Shown: in pieces, positions 23,275 to 37,400 of the stretch
Numbering within the stretch: position 1 is the first letter of the stretch
Layout of the letters: each line of letters starts with the position of its first letter
Source of the DNA: Hydractinia symbiolongicarpus
Taxonomy: Eukaryota; Cnidaria; Hydrozoa; Anthoathecata; Hydractiniidae
Direction: 5' to 3'
Assembly (NCBI RefSeq): GCF_029227915.1
Contig: NC_079888.1
Span: forward strand, 24,222,001 to 24,286,000
DNA length: 64,000 nucleotides
The notes under the pieces: generated by a model
The model's database searches: none
Seen by the model: the letters and a program-made list of their open reading frames with translations, nothing else
Told to the model about the DNA's origin: nothing
Translations under genes and position numbers: made by a program

Positions 23275-26200
23275 AATTCATTTCCAGAACGATTTTTTAA
23301 ATTATTTTTTTACCACTAAAACGCATAAAACTTGTAGTTTTTAAAAATGTTTTCATTTTTGATGAGACGCTGAATAAGAGAAGTTTAATCGCCGGCAAAC
23401 GAAAACCCGCGATTTCCCGTAAATCCCGGGCTTGGCCCGTATAGTCAAAAGTATACAAAGAAAGTACCCAGGGAGTAAACTCATTTCCCGAACGATTTTT
23501 TATATTATTTTTTTACCACTAAACGCATGAGACTTGTAGTTTTCAAAAAAATTTTCATATTTGATGGGACGCTGAATAAAAGAATTTTAATCGCCGGCAA
23601 ACGAAAACCTGCGATTTCCCTAAATCCCGGACTCGGCCCGTATAGTCAAAAGTATACAAAGAAAGTACCCAGGGAGTAAACTCATTTCCAGAACGATTTT
23701 TTAAATTATTTTTTCACCACTAAAACGCATAAGACTTGTAGTTTTTAAAAATGTTTTCATTTTTGATGAGACGCTGAATAAAAGAAGTTTAATCGGCGGC
23801 AAACGAAAACCCGCGATTTCCCGTTAATTCCGGGCTTGGCTCCTATAGTCAAAAGTATACAAAGAAAGTACCCAGGGAGTAAACTCATTTCCCGAACGAT
23901 TTTTTGTATTATTTTTTTACCACTAAACGCATGAGACTTGTAGTTTTCAAAAATATTTTCATATTTGATGGGACGCTGAATAAAAGAATTTTAATAGCCG
24001 GCAAACGAAATCCCGCGTTTTCCCGTAAATCCGGGGCTTGGCCCGTATAGTCGAATGTATACAAAGAAAGTACCCAGGGGGTAAACTCATTTCCCGAACG
24101 ATTTTTTAATTTTTTTTTTTCACCACTAAAACGCATGAAACTTGTAGTTTTCAAAAATGTTTTCATTTTTGATGAGACGCTTAATGAAAGAAGTTTAATC
24201 GCCGGAAAACGAAAACCCGTGATTTCCCGTAAATCCCGGGCTTGGCCCGTATAGTCGAATGTATACAAAGAAAGTACCCTGTGAGAAAACTCATTTCCAG
24301 AACGATTTTTTTAATTATTTTTTCACCACTAAAACGCATAAGACTTGTAGTTTTTAAAAATGTTTTCATTTTTGATGAGACGCTGAATAAAAGCAGTTTA
24401 ATCGCCGGCAAACGAAAATCCGCGATTTCCCGAAAATCCCGGACTCGGCCGTATAGTCAAAAGTATACAAAGAAAGTACCCAGGGAGTAAACTCATTTCC
24501 CGAACGATTTTTTAAATTATATATTCACCACTAAAACGCATGAGACTTGTAGTTGTCAAAAATGCTTTAATTTTTGATGAGACGTTTAATGAAAGAGGTT
24601 TAATCGCCGGAAAACGAAAACTCCCGATTTCCTGTAAATCCCGGGCTTGGCCCGTATAGTCGAATGTATAAAAAGAAAGTACCCTGTGAGTAAACCCATT
24701 TACAGAACGATTTTTTAAATTATTTTTTCACCACTAAAACGCATAAGACTTGTAGTTTTTATGAATGTTTTCATTTTTGATGAGACGCTGAATAAAAGAA
24801 GTTTAATCGCCGGCAAACGAAAACCCGCGATTTCCCGTAAATTCCGGCTTGGCCGGTATAGTCAAAAGTATACAAAGAAAGTACCCAGGGAGTAAACTCA
24901 TTTCCCGAAGGATTTTTTAAATCATTTTTTCACCACTAAAACGCATGAGACTTGTAGTTTTCAAAAATGTTTTCATTTTTGATGAGACGCTGAATAAAAG
25001 AAGTTTAATCGCCGGCAAACGAAAACCCGCGATTTCCCGTAAATCCCGGCTTGGCCCGTATAGTCAAAAGTATACAAAGAAAGTACCCAGGGAGTAAATT
25101 CATTTCCAGAACGATTTTTTAAATTATTTTTTTACCACTAAAACGCATAAAACTTGTAGTTTTTAAAAATGTTTTCATTTTTGATGAGACGCTGAATAAG
25201 AGAAGTTTAATCGCCGGCAAACGAAAACCCGCGATTTCCCGTAAATCTCGGGCTTGGCCCGTATAGTCAAAAGTATACAAAGAAAGTACCCAGGGAGTAA
25301 ACTCATTTCCCGAACGATTTTTTATATTATTTTTTTACCACTAAACGCATGAGACTTGTAGTTTTCAAAAAAATTTTCATATTTGATGGGACGCTGAATA
25401 AAAGAATTTTAATCGCCGGCAAACGAAAACCTGCGATTTCCCTAAATCCCGGACTCGGCCCGTATAGTCAAAAGTATACAAAGAAAGTACCCAGGGAGTA
25501 AACTCATTTCCAGAACGATTTTTTAAATTATTTTTTCACCACTAAAACGCATAAGACTTGTAGTTTTTAAAAATGTTTTCATTTTTGATGAGACGCTGAA
25601 TAAAAGAAGTTTAATCGGCGGCAAACGAAAACCCGCGATTTCCCGTTAATTCCGGGCTTGGCTCCTATAGTCAAAAGTATACAAAGAAAGTACCCAGGGA
25701 GTAAACTCATTTCCCGAACGATTTTTTGTATTATTTTTTTACCACTAAACGCATGAGACTTGTAGTTTTCAAAAATATTTTCATATTTGATGGGACGCTG
25801 AATAAAAGAATTTTAATAGCCGGCAAACGAAATCCCGCGTTTTCCCGTAAATCCGGGGCTTGGCCCGTATAGTCGAATGTATACAAAGAAAGTACCCAGG
25901 GGGTAAACTCATTTCCCGAACGATTTTTTAATTTTTTTTTTTCACCACTAAAACGCATGAAACTTGTAGTTTTCAAAAATGTTTTCATTTTTGATGAGAC
26001 GCTTAATGAAAGAAGTTTAATCGCCGGAAAACGAAAACCCGTGATTTCCCGTAAATCCCGGGCTTGGCCCGTATAGTCGAATGTATACAAAGAAAGTACC
26101 CTGTGAGAAAACTCATTTCCAGAACGATTTTTTTAATTATTTTTTCACCACTAAAACGCATAAGACTTGTAGTTTTTAAAAATGTTTTCATTTTTGATGA

Positions 26201-26918
26201 GACGCTGAATAAAAGCAGTTTAATCGCCGGCAAACGAAAATCCGCGATTTCCCGAAAATCCCGGACTCGGCCGTATAGTCAAAAGTATACAAAGAAAGTA
26301 CCCAGGGAGTAAACTCATTTCCCGAACGATTTTTTAAATTATATATTCACCACTAAAACGCATGAGACTTGTAGTTGTCAAAAATGCTTTCATTTTTGAT
26401 GAGACGTTTAATGAAAGAGGTTTAATCGCCGGAAAACGAAAACTCCCGATTTCCTGTAAATCCCGGGCTTGGCCCGTATAGTCGAATGTATAAAAAGAAA
26501 GTACCCTGTGAGTAAACCCATTTACAGAACGATTTTTTAAATTATTTTTTCACCACTAAAACGCATAAGACTTGTAGTTTTTATGAATGTTTTCATTTTT
26601 GATGAGACGCTGAATAAAAGAAGTTTAATCGCCGGCAAACGAAAACCCGCGATTTCCCGTAAATTCCGGCTTGGCCGGTATAGTCAAAAGTATACAAAGA
26701 AAGTACCCAGGGAGTAAACTCATTTCCCGAAGGATTTTTTAAATCATTTTTTCACCACTAAAACGCATGAGACTTGTAGTTTTCAAAAATGTTTTCATTT
26801 TTGATGAGACGCTGAATAAAAGAAGTTTAATCGCCGGCAAACGAAAACCCGCGATTTCCCGTAAATCCCGGCTTGGCCCGTATAGTCAAAAGTATACAAA
26901 GAAAGTACCCAGGGAGTA
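23275..26918. repeat. 1,822-bp (nine-monomer) tandem duplication
   Basis: Copies 23,275-25,096 and 25,097-26,918 align with an exact offset of 1,822 bp. Both have the private variant 'catttacagaacg' (24,698 and 26,520), which is 'catttccagaacg' in the parental region at 13,571. One visible difference is 'tgctttaattt' (about 24,563) against 'tgctttcattt' (about 26,385). The 25,097 breakpoint replaces the subtype that follows at 13,967 in version 2; that subtype resumes at 26,919. Confidence 0.92.
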
Positions 26919-27929
26919 AACTCATTTCCCGAACGATTTTTTAAATTATTTTTTCACCACTAAAACGCATGAGACTTGTAGTTTTCAAAAATGTTTTCGT
27001 TTTTGATGAGACGCTGAATAAAAGCAGTTTAATCGCCGGAAAACGAAATACGGCGTTTTCCCGTAAATCCGGGGCTTGGCCCGTATAGTCGAATGTATAC
27101 AAAGAAAGTACCCAGGGATTAAACTCATTTCCCGAACGATTTTTTATATTATTTTTTTACCACTAAACGCATGAGACTTGTAGTTTTCAAAAAAATTTTC
27201 ATATTTGATGGGACGCTGAATAAAAGAATTTTAATCGCCGGCAAACGAAAACCTGCGATTTCCCTAAATCCCGGACTCGGCCCGTATAGTCAAAAGTATA
27301 CAAAGAAAGTACCCAGGGAGTAAACTCATTTCCAGAACGATTTTTTAAATTATTTTTTTACCACTAAACGCATGAGACTTGTAGTTTTCAAAAATATTTT
27401 CATATTTGATGGGACGCTGAATAAAAGAATTTTAATAGCCGGCAAACGAAATCCCGCGTTTTCCCGTAAATCCGGGGCTTGGCCCGTATAGTCGAATGTA
27501 TACAAAGAAAGTACCCAGGGAGTAAACTCATTTCCCGAACGATTTTTTAATTTTTTTTTTCACCACTAAAACGCATGAAACTTGTAGTTTTCAAAAATGT
27601 TTTCATTTTTGATGAGACGCTTAATGAAAGAATTTTAATCGCCGGAAAACGAAAACCCGCGATTTCCCGTAAATCCCGGGCTTGGCCCGTATAGTCGAAT
27701 GTATACAAAGAAAGTACCCTGTTAGAAAACTCATTTCCAGAACGATTTTTTTAATTATTTTTTCACCACTAAAACGCATAAGACTTGTAGTTTTTAAAAA
27801 TGTTCTCATTTTTGATGAGACGCTGAATAAAAGCAGTTTAATCGCCGGCAAACGAAAATCCGCGATTTCCCGAAAATCCCGGACTCGGCCGTATAGTCAA
27901 AAGTATACAAAGAAAGTACCCGGGGAGTA

Positions 27930-29752
27930 AACTCATTTCCCGAACGATTTTTTAAATTATTTATTCACCACTAAAACGCATGAGACTTGTAGTTGTCAAA
28001 AATGCTTTCATTTTTGATGAGACGTTTAATGAAAGAGGTTTAATCGCCGGAAAACGAAAACTCCCGATTTCCCGTAAATCCCGGGCTTGGCCCGTATAGT
28101 CGAATGTACAAAAAGAAAGTACCCTGTGAGTAAACCCATTTCCAGAACGATTTTTTAAATTATTTTTTCACCACTAAAACGCATAAGACTTGTAGTTTTT
28201 ATGAATGTTTTCATTTTTGATGAGACGCTGAATAAAAGAAGTTTAATCGCCGGCAAACGAAAACCCGCGATTTCCCGTAAATTCCGGCTTGGCCGGTATA
28301 GTCAAAAGTATACAAAGAAAGTACCCAGGGAGTAAACTCATTTCCCGAAGGATTTTTTAAATCATTTTTTCACCACTAAAACGCATGAAACTTGTAGTTT
28401 TCAAAAATGTTTTCATTTTTGATGAGACGCTTAATGAAAGAAGTTTAATCGCCGGAAAACGAAAACCCGCGATTTCCCGTAAATCCCAGGCTTGGCCCGT
28501 ATAGTCGAATGTATACAAAGAAAGTACCCTGTGAGAAAACTCATTTCCAGAACGATTTTTTTAATTATTTTTTCACCACTAAAACGCATAAGACTTGTAG
28601 TTTTTAAAAATGTTTTCATTTTTGATGAGACGCTGAATAAAAGCAGTTTAATCGCCGGCAAACGAAAATCCGCGATTTCCCGAAAATCCCGGACTCGGCC
28701 GTATAGTCAAAAGTATACAAAGAAAGTACCCAGGGAGTAAACTCATTTCCCGAACGATTTTTTAAATTATTTATTCACCACTAAAACGCATGAGACTTGT
28801 AGTTGTCAAAAATGCTTTCATTTTTGATGAGACGTTTAATGAAAGAGGTTTAATCGCCGGAAAACGAAAACTCCCGATTTCCCGTAAATCCCGGGCTTGG
28901 CCCGTATAGTCGAATGTATAAAAAGAAAGTACCCGGTGAGTAAACCCATTTCCAGAACGATTTTTTAAATTATTTTTTCACCACTAAAACGCATAAGACT
29001 TGTAGTTTTTATGAATGTTTTCATTTTTGATGAGACGCTGAATAAAAGAAGTTTAATCGCCGGCAAACGAAAACCCGCGATTTCCCGTAAATTCCGGCTT
29101 GGCCGGTATAGTCAAAAGTATACAAAGAAAGTACCCAGGGAGTAAACTCATTTCCCGAAGGATTTTTTAAATCATTTTTTCACCACTAAAACGCATGAAA
29201 CTTGTAGTTTTCAAAAATGTTTTCATTTTTGATGAGACGCTTAATGAAAGAAGTTTAATCGCCGGAAAACGAAAACCCGCGATTTCCCGTAAATCCCGGG
29301 CTTGGCCCGTATAGTCGAATGTATACAAAGAAAGTATCCTGTGAGAAAACTCATTTCCAGAACGATTTTTTTAATTATTTTTTCACCACTAAAACGCATA
29401 AGACTTGTAGTTTTTAAAAATGTTTTCATTTTTGATGAGACGCTGAATAAAAGCAGTTTAATCGCCGGCAAACGAAAATCCGCGATTTCCCGAAAATCCC
29501 GGACTCGGCCGTATAGTCAAAAGTATACAAAGAAAGTACCCAGGGAGTAAACTCATTTCCCGAACGATTTTTTAAATTATTTATTCACCACTAAAACGCA
29601 TGAGACTTGTAGTTGTCAAAAATGCTTTCATTTTTGATGAGACGTTTAATGAAAGAGGTTTAATCGCCGGAAAACGAAAACTCCCGATTTCCCGTAAATC
29701 CCGGGCTTGGCCCGTATAGTCGAATGTATAAAAAGAAAGTACCCAGGGAGTA
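27930..29752. repeat. Four-monomer (810 bp) HOR, third cluster
   Basis: Tetramers lie at 27,930-28,739 and 28,740-29,549, with a third started at 29,550. They correspond to 14,978-16,800 at offset 12,952. Here the 'cccgaagg' monomers are intact. The monomer at 29,145 carries the private change 'gtatcctgtgag' in place of 'gtaccctgtgag'. Confidence 0.87.
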
Positions 29753-29954
29753 AACCCATTTCCAGAACGATTTTTTAAATTATTTTTTCACCACTAAAAC
29801 GCATAAGACTTGTAGTTTTTATGAATATTTTCATTTTTGATGAGACGCTGAATAAAAGAAGTTTAATCGCCGGCAAACGAAAACCCGCGATTTCCCGTAA
29901 ATTCCGGCTTGGCCGGTATAGTCAAAAGTATACAAAGAAAGTACCCAGGGAGTA

Positions 29955-32900
29955 AACTCATTTCCCGAAGGATTTTTTAAATCATTTTTTCACCACTAAA
30001 ACGCATGAGACTTGTAGTTTTCAAAAATGTTTTCATTTTTGATGAGACGCTGAATAAAAGAAGTTTAACCGCCGGAAAACGAAATCCGGCGTTTTCCCGT
30101 AAATCCGGGGCTTGGCCCGTATAGTCGAATGTATACAAAGAAAGTACCCAGGGAGTAAACTCATTTCCCGAACGATTTTTTAAATTTTTTTTTCACCACT
30201 AAAACGCATGAGACTTGTAGTTTTCAAAAATGTTTTCATTTTTGATGAGACGCTTAATGAAAGAGGTTTAATCGCCGGCAAACGAAAATCCGCGATTTCC
30301 CGAAAATCCCGGAGTCGGCCGTATAGTCAAAAGTATACAAAGAAAGTACCCAGGGAGTAAACTCATTTCCCGAACGATTTTTTAAATTATTTATTCACCA
30401 CTAAAACGCATGAGACTTGTAGTTGTCAAAAATGCTTTCATTTTTGATGAGACGTTTAATGAAAGAGGTTTAATCGACGGAAAACGAAAACTCCCGATTT
30501 CCCGTAAATCCCGGGCTTGGCCCGTATAGTCGAATGTATAAAAAGAAAGTACCCTGTGAGTAAACCCATTTCCAGAACGATTTTTTAAATTATTTTTTCA
30601 CCACTAAAACGCATAAGACTTGTAGTTTTTATGAATGTTTTCATTTTTGATGAGACGCTGAATAAAAGAAGTTTAATCGCCGGCAAACGAAAACCCGCGA
30701 TTTCCCGTAAATTCCGGCTTGGCCGGTATAGTCAAAAGTATACAAAGAAAGTACCCAGGGAGTAAACTCATTTCCCGAAGGATTTCTAAATCATTTTTTC
30801 ACCACTAAAACGCATGAGACTTGTAGTTTTCAAAAATGTTTTCATTTTTGATGAGACGCTGAATAAAAGAAGTTTAACCGCCGGCAAACGAAAACCCGCG
30901 ATTTCCCGTAAATCCCGGCTTGGCCCGTATAGTCAAAAGTATACAAAGAAAGTACCCAGGGAGTAAACTCATTTCCCGAACGATTTTTTAAATTATTTTT
31001 TCACCACTAAAACGCATGAGACTTGTAGTTTTCAAAAATGTTTTCATTTTTGATGAGACGCTGAATAAAAGCAGTTTAATCGCCGGAAAACGAAATCCGG
31101 CGTTTTCCCGTAAATCCGGGGCTTGGCCCGTATAGTCGAATGTATACAAAGAAAGTACCCAGGGAGTAAACTCATTTCCCGAACGATTTTTTAAATTTTT
31201 TTTTCACCACTAAAACGCATGAGACTTGTAGTTTTCAAAAATGTTTTCATTTTTGATGAGACGCTTAATGAAAGAGGTTTAATCGCCGGAAAACGAAAAC
31301 CCGCGATTTCCCGTAAATCCCGGGCTTGGCCCGTATAGTCGAATGTATACAAAGAAAGTACCCTGTGAGAAAACTCATTTCCAGAACGATTTTTTTAATT
31401 ATTTTTTCACCACTAAAACGCATAAGACTTGTAGTTTTTAAAAATGTTTTCATTTTTGATGAGACGCTGAATAAAAGCAGTTTAATCGCCGGCAAACGAA
31501 AATCCGCGATTTCCCGAAAATCCCGGACTCGGCCGTATAGTCAAAAGTATACAAAGAAAGTACCCAGGGAGTAAACTCATTTCCCGAACGATTTTTTAAA
31601 TTATTTTTTCACCACTAAAACGCATGAGACTTGTAGTTGTCAAAAATGCTTTCATTTTTGATGAGACGTTTAATGAAAGAGGTTTAATCGCCGGAAAACG
31701 AAAACTCCCGATTTCCCGTAAATCCCGGGCTTGGCCCGTATAGTCGAATGTATAAAAAGAAAGTACCCTGTGAGTAAACCCATTTCCAGAACGATTTTTT
31801 AAATTATTTTTTCACCACTAAAACGCATAAGACTTGTAGTTTTTAAAAATGTTTTCATTTTTGATGAGACGCTGAATAAAAGAAGTTTAATCGGCGGCAA
31901 ACGAAAACCCGCGATTTCCCGTAAATTCCGGGCTTGGCCCCTATAGTCAAAAGTATACAAAGAAAGTACCCAGGAAGTAAACTCATTTCCCGAACGATTT
32001 TTTATATTATTTTTTTACCACTAAACGCATGAGACTTGTAGTTTTCAAAAATATTTTCATATTTGATGGGACGCTGAATAAAAGAATTTTAATAGCCGGC
32101 AAACGAAATCCCGCGTTTTCCCGTAAATCCGGGGCTTGGCCCGTATAGTCGAATGTATACAAAGAAAGTACCCAGGGAGTAAACTCATTTCCCGAACGAT
32201 TTTTTAAATTTTTTTTTCACCACTAAAACGCATGAAACTTGTAGTTTTCAAAAATGTTTTCATTTTTGATGAGACGCTTAATGAAAGAGGTTTAATCGCC
32301 GGAAAACGAAAACCCGCGATTTCCCGTAAATCCCGGGCTTGGCCTGAATAGTCGAATGTATACAAAGAAAGTACCCTGTGAGAAAACTCATTTCCAGAAC
32401 GATTTTTTTAATTATTTTTTCACCACTAAAACGCACAAGACTTGTAGTTTTTAAAAATGTTTTCATTTTTGATGAGACGCTGAATAAAAGCAGTTTAATC
32501 GCCGGCAAACGAAAATCCGCGATTTCCCGAAAATCCCGGACTCGGCCGTATAGTCAAAAGTATACAAAGAAAGTACCCAGGGAGTAAACTCATTTCCCGA
32601 ACGATTTTTTAAATTACTTTTCCACCACGAAAACGCATGAGACTTGTAGTTTTTAAAAATGTTTTCATTTTTGATGAGACGCTGAATAAAAGAAGTTTAA
32701 TCGCCGGCAAACGAAAACCTGCGATTTTCCGTAAATCCTGGACTCGGCCCGTATAGTCAAAAGTATACAAGGAAAGTACCCAGGGAGTAAACTCATTTCC
32801 CAAACGATTTTTTAAATTATTATTTCACCACAAAAACGCATGAGACTTGTAGTTTTCAAAAATGTTTTCATTTTTGATGAGACGCTGAATAAAAGCAGTT

Positions 32901-32991
32901 TAATCGCCGGCAAACGAAAACCTGCGATTTCCCTAAATCCCGGACTCGGCCCGTATAGTCAAAAGTATACAAAGAAAGTACCCAGGGAGTA
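29955..32991. repeat. Transition region with six-monomer HOR (30,358-31,571) and a copy of 1,821-2,850
   Basis: After two chimeric monomers (29,955 and 30,157) a six-monomer series of about 1,214 bp runs 30,358-31,571: 'tagttgtc', 'tttttatgaatg', 'cccgaagg', 'ggaaaacgaaatccggcg', 'aaatttttttttcacc', 'gaaaatcccggactcggccg'. From about 31,800 the sequence matches 1,844-2,850 with offset about 29,956, including the 'acttttccaccacg' monomer at 32,585. The monomer at 32,788 is a chimera of the 'cccaaacg' 5' part and the 'agcagtttaatc' 3' part. Confidence 0.82.
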
Positions 32992-34380
32992 AACTCATTT
33001 CCAGAACGATTTTTTAAATTATTTTTTCACCACTAAAACGCATAAAACTTGTAGTTTTTAAAAATGTTTTCATTTTTGATGAGACGCTGAATAAAAGAAG
33101 TTTAATCGCCGGCAAACGAAAACCCGCGATTTCCCGTAAATCCCGGCTTGGCCCGTATAGTCAAAAGTATACAAAGAAAGTACCCAGGGAGTAAACGCAT
33201 TTTCCGAACGATTTTTTAAATTATTTTTTCACCACTAAAACGCATGAGACTTGTAGTTTTCAAAAATGTTTTCATTTTTGATGAGACGCTGAATAAAAGC
33301 AGTTTAATCGCCGGCAAACGAAAACCTGCGATTTCCCTAAATCCCGGACTCGGCCCGTATAGTCAAAAGTATACAAAGAAAGTACCCAGGGAGTAAATTC
33401 ATTTCCAGAACGATTTTTTAAATTATTTTTTCACCACTAAAACGCATAAAACTTATAGTTTTTAAAAATGTTTTCATTTTTGATGAGACGCTGAATAAAA
33501 GAAGTTTAATCGCCGGCAAACGAAAACCCGCGATTTCCCGTAAATCCCGGGCTTGGCCCGTATAGTCAAAAGTATACAAAGAAAGTACCCAGGGAGTAAA
33601 CTCATTTCCCGAACGATTGTTTATATTATTTTTTTACCACTAAACGCATGAGACTTGTAGTTTTCAAAAAATTTTTCATATTTGATGGGACGCTGAATAA
33701 AAGAATTTTAATCGCCGGCAAACGAAAACCTGCGATTTCCCTAAATCCCGGAATTGGCCCGTATAGTCAAAAGTATACAAAGAAAGTACCCAGGGAGTAA
33801 ACTCATTTCCAGAACGATTTTTTAAATTATTTTTTCACCACTAAAACGCATAAGACTTGTAGTTTTAAAAAATGTTTTCATTTTTGATGAGACGCTGAAT
33901 AAAAGAAGTTTAATCGGCGGCAAACGAAAACCCGCGATTTCCCGTAAATTCCGGGCTTGGCTCCTATAGTCAAAAGTATACAAAGAAAGTACCCAGGGAG
34001 TAAACTCATTTCCCGAACGATTTTTTATATTATTTTTTTACCACTAAACGCATGAGACTTGTAGTTTTCAAAAATATTTTCATATTTGATGGGACGCTGA
34101 ATAAAAGAATTTTAATAGCCGGCAAACGAAATCCCGCGTTTTCCCGTAAATCCGGGGCTTGGCCCGTATAGTCGAATGTATACAAAGAAAGTACCCAGGG
34201 AGTAAACTCATTTCCCGAACGATTTTTTAATTTTTTTTTTCACCACTAAAACGCATGAAACTTGTAGTTTTCAAAAATGTTTTCATTTTTGATGAGACGC
34301 TTAATGAAAGAGGTTTAATCGCCGGAAAACGAAAACCCGCGATTTCCCGTAAATCCCGGGCTTGGCCCGTATAGTCGAAT
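32992..34380. repeat. Copy of 1,013-2,401
   Basis: Monomers from 32,992 align with 1,013 onward at an exact offset of 31,979 (1,013, 1,821 and 2,226 map to 32,992, 33,800 and 34,205). Shared markers are 'gcataaaacttg', 'aaacgcattt', the 201-bp subtype (33,599) and 'aatcggcggc'. The match ends inside the monomer at 34,205, whose 3' end becomes 'gtataaaaagaaag'. Confidence 0.85.
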
Positions 34381-34407
34381 GTATAAAAAGAAAGTACCCT
34401 GTGAGTA

Positions 34408-37400
34408 AACCCATTTCCAGAACGATTTTTTAAATTATTTTTTCACCACTAAAACGCATAAGACTTGTAGTTTTTATGAATGTTTTCATTTTTGATGAGA
34501 CGCTGAATAAAAGAAGTTTAATCGCCGGCAAACGAAAACCCGCGATTTCCCGTAAATTCCGGCTTGGCCGGTATAGTCAAAAGTATACAAAGAAAGTACC
34601 CAGGAAGTAAACTCATTTCCCGAAGGATTTTTTAAATCATTTTTTCACCACTAAAACGCATGAGACTTGTAGTTTTCAAAAATGTTTTCATTTTTGATGA
34701 GACGCTGAATAAAAGAAGTTTAATCGCCGGCAAACGAAAACCCGCGATTTCCCGTAAATCCCGGCTTGGCCCGTATAGTCAAAAGTATACAAAGAAAGTA
34801 CCCAGGGAGTAAACTCATTTCCCGAACGATTTTTTAAATTATTTTTTCACCACTAAAACGCATGAGACTTGTAGTTTTCAAAAATGTTTTCATTTTTGAT
34901 GAGACGCTGAATAAAAGCAGTTTAATCGCCGGAAAACGAAATCCGGCGTTTTCGCGTAAATCCTGGGCTTGGCCCATATAGTCGAATGTATACAAAGAAA
35001 GTACCCAGGGAGTAAACTCATTTCCCGAACGATTTTTTAAATTTTTTTTTCACCACTAAAACGCATGAGACTTGTAGTTTTCAAAAATGTTTTCATTTTT
35101 GATGTGACGCTTAATGAAAGAGGTTTAATCGCCGGAAAACGAAAACCCGCGATTTCCCGTAAATCCCGGGCTTGGCCCGTATAGTCGAATGTATACAAAG
35201 AAAGTACCCTGTGAGAAAACTCATTTCCAGAACGATTTTTTAAATTATTTTTTCACCACTAAAACGCATAAGACTTGTAGTTTTTAAAAATGTTTTCATT
35301 TTTGATGAGACGCTGAATAAAAGCAGTTTAATCGCCGGCAAACGAAAATCCGCGATTTCCCGAAAATCCCGGACTCGGCCGTATAGTCAAAAGTATACAA
35401 AGAAAGTACCCAGGGAGTAAACTCATTTCCCGAACGATTTTTTAAATTATTTTTTCACCACTAAAACGCATGAGACTTGTAGTTGTCAAAAATGCTTTCA
35501 TTTTTGATGAGACGTTTAATGAAAGAGCTTTAATCGCCGGAAAACGAAAACTCCCGATTTCCCGTAAATCCCGGGCTTGGCCCGTATAGTCGAATGTATA
35601 AAAACAAAGTACCCTGTGAGTAAACCCATTTCCAGAACGATTTTTTAAATTATTTTTTCACCACTAAAACGCATAAGACTTGTAGTTTTTATGAATGTTT
35701 TCATTTTTGATGAGACGCTGAATAAAAGAAGTTTAATCGCCGGCAAACGAAAACCCGCGATTTCCCGTAAATTCCGGCTTGGCCGGTATAGTCAAAAGTA
35801 TACAAAGAAAGTACCCAGGGAGTAAACTCATTTCCCGAAGGATTTTTTAAATCATTTTTTCACCACTAAAACGCATGAGACTTGTAGTTTTCAAAAATGT
35901 TTTCATTTTTGATGAGACGCTAAGTAAAAGAAGTTTAATCGCCGGCAAACGAAAACCCGCGATTTCCCGTAAATCCCGGCTTGGCCGGTATAGTCAAAAG
36001 TATACAAAGAAAGTACCCAGGGAGTAAAGTCATTTCCCGAACGATTTTTTAAATTATTTTTTCACCACTAAAACGCATGAGACTTGTAGTTTTCAAAAAT
36101 GTTTTCATTTTTGATGAGACGCTGAATAAAAGCAGTTTAATCGCCGGAAAACGAAATCCGGCGTTTTCCCGTAAATCCGGGGCTTGGCCCGTATAGTCAA
36201 ATGTATACAAAGAAAGTACCCAGGGAGTAAACTCATTTCCCGAACGATTTTTTAAATTTTTTTTTCACCACTAAAACGCATGAGACTTGTAGTTTTCAAA
36301 AATGTTTTCATTTTTGATGAGACGCTGAATAAAAGAAGTTTAATCGGCGGCAAACGAAAACCCGCGATTTCCCGTAAATTCCGGGCTTGGCCCCTATAGT
36401 CAAAAGTATACAAAGAAAGTACCCAGGGAGTAAACTCATTTCCCGAACGATTTTTTATATTATTTTTTTACCACTAAACGCATGAGACTTGTAGTTTTCA
36501 AAAATATTTTCATATTTGATGGGACGCTGAATAAAAGAATTTTAATAGCCGGCAAACGAAGTCCCGCGTTTTCCCGTAAATCCGGGGCTTGGCCCGTATA
36601 GTCGAATGTATACAAAGAAAGTACCCAGGGAGTAAACTCATTTCCCGAACGATTTTTTAAATTTTTTTTTCACCACTAAAACGCATGAAACTTGTAGTTT
36701 TCAAAAATGTTTTCATTTTTGATGAGACGCTTAATGAAAGAGGTTTAATCGCCGGAAAACGAAAACCCGCGATTTCCCGTAAATCCCGGGCTTGGCCCGT
36801 ATAGTCGAATGTATACAAAGAAAGTACCCTGTGAGAAAACTCATTTCCAGAACGATTTTTTTAATTATTTTTTCACCACTAAAACGCATAAGACTTGTAG
36901 TTTTTAAAAATGTTTTCATTTTTGATGAGACGCTGAATAAAAGCAGTTTAATCGCCGGCAAACGAAAATCCGCGATTTCCCGAAAATCCCGGACTCGGCC
37001 GTATAGTCAAAAGTATACAAAGAAAGTACCCAGGGAGTAAACTCATTTCCCGAACGATTTTTTAAATTATTTTTTCACCACTAAAACGCATGAGACTTGT
37101 AGTTGTCAAAAATGCTTTCATTTTTGATGAGACGTTTAATGAAAGAGGTTTAATCGCCGGAAAACGAAAACTCCCGATTTCCCGTAAATCCCGGGCTTGG
37201 CCCGTATAGTCGAATGTATAAAAAGAAAGTACCCTGTGAGTAAACCCATTTCCAGAACGATTTTTTAAATTATTTTTTCACCACTAAAAAGCATAAGACT
37301 TGTAGTTTTTATGAATGTTTTCATTTTTGATGAGACGCTGAATAAAAGAAGTTTAATCGCCGGCAAACGAAAACCCGCGATTTCCCGTAAATTCCGGCTT

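Larger units (their letters stand above)
17003..29954. repeat. Super-repeat version 3 (12,952 bp, 64 monomers)
   Basis: Version 3 follows version 2 with the same subtype order. The offset is 9,310 up to about 18,105, then 9,108, then 11,130 (9,108-13,966 to 20,238-25,096), then 12,952 (12,145 to about 16,850 to 25,097 to about 29,800). The steps correspond to a one-monomer fusion at 18,013, a 2,022-bp duplication and an 1,822-bp duplication. 9,310 - 202 + 2,022 + 1,822 equals 12,952 exactly. Private variants carried over include 'ccctgttagaaaac' (14,767 and 27,719), 'tacccggggag' and 'gtacaaaaagaaag'. Confidence 0.87.
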
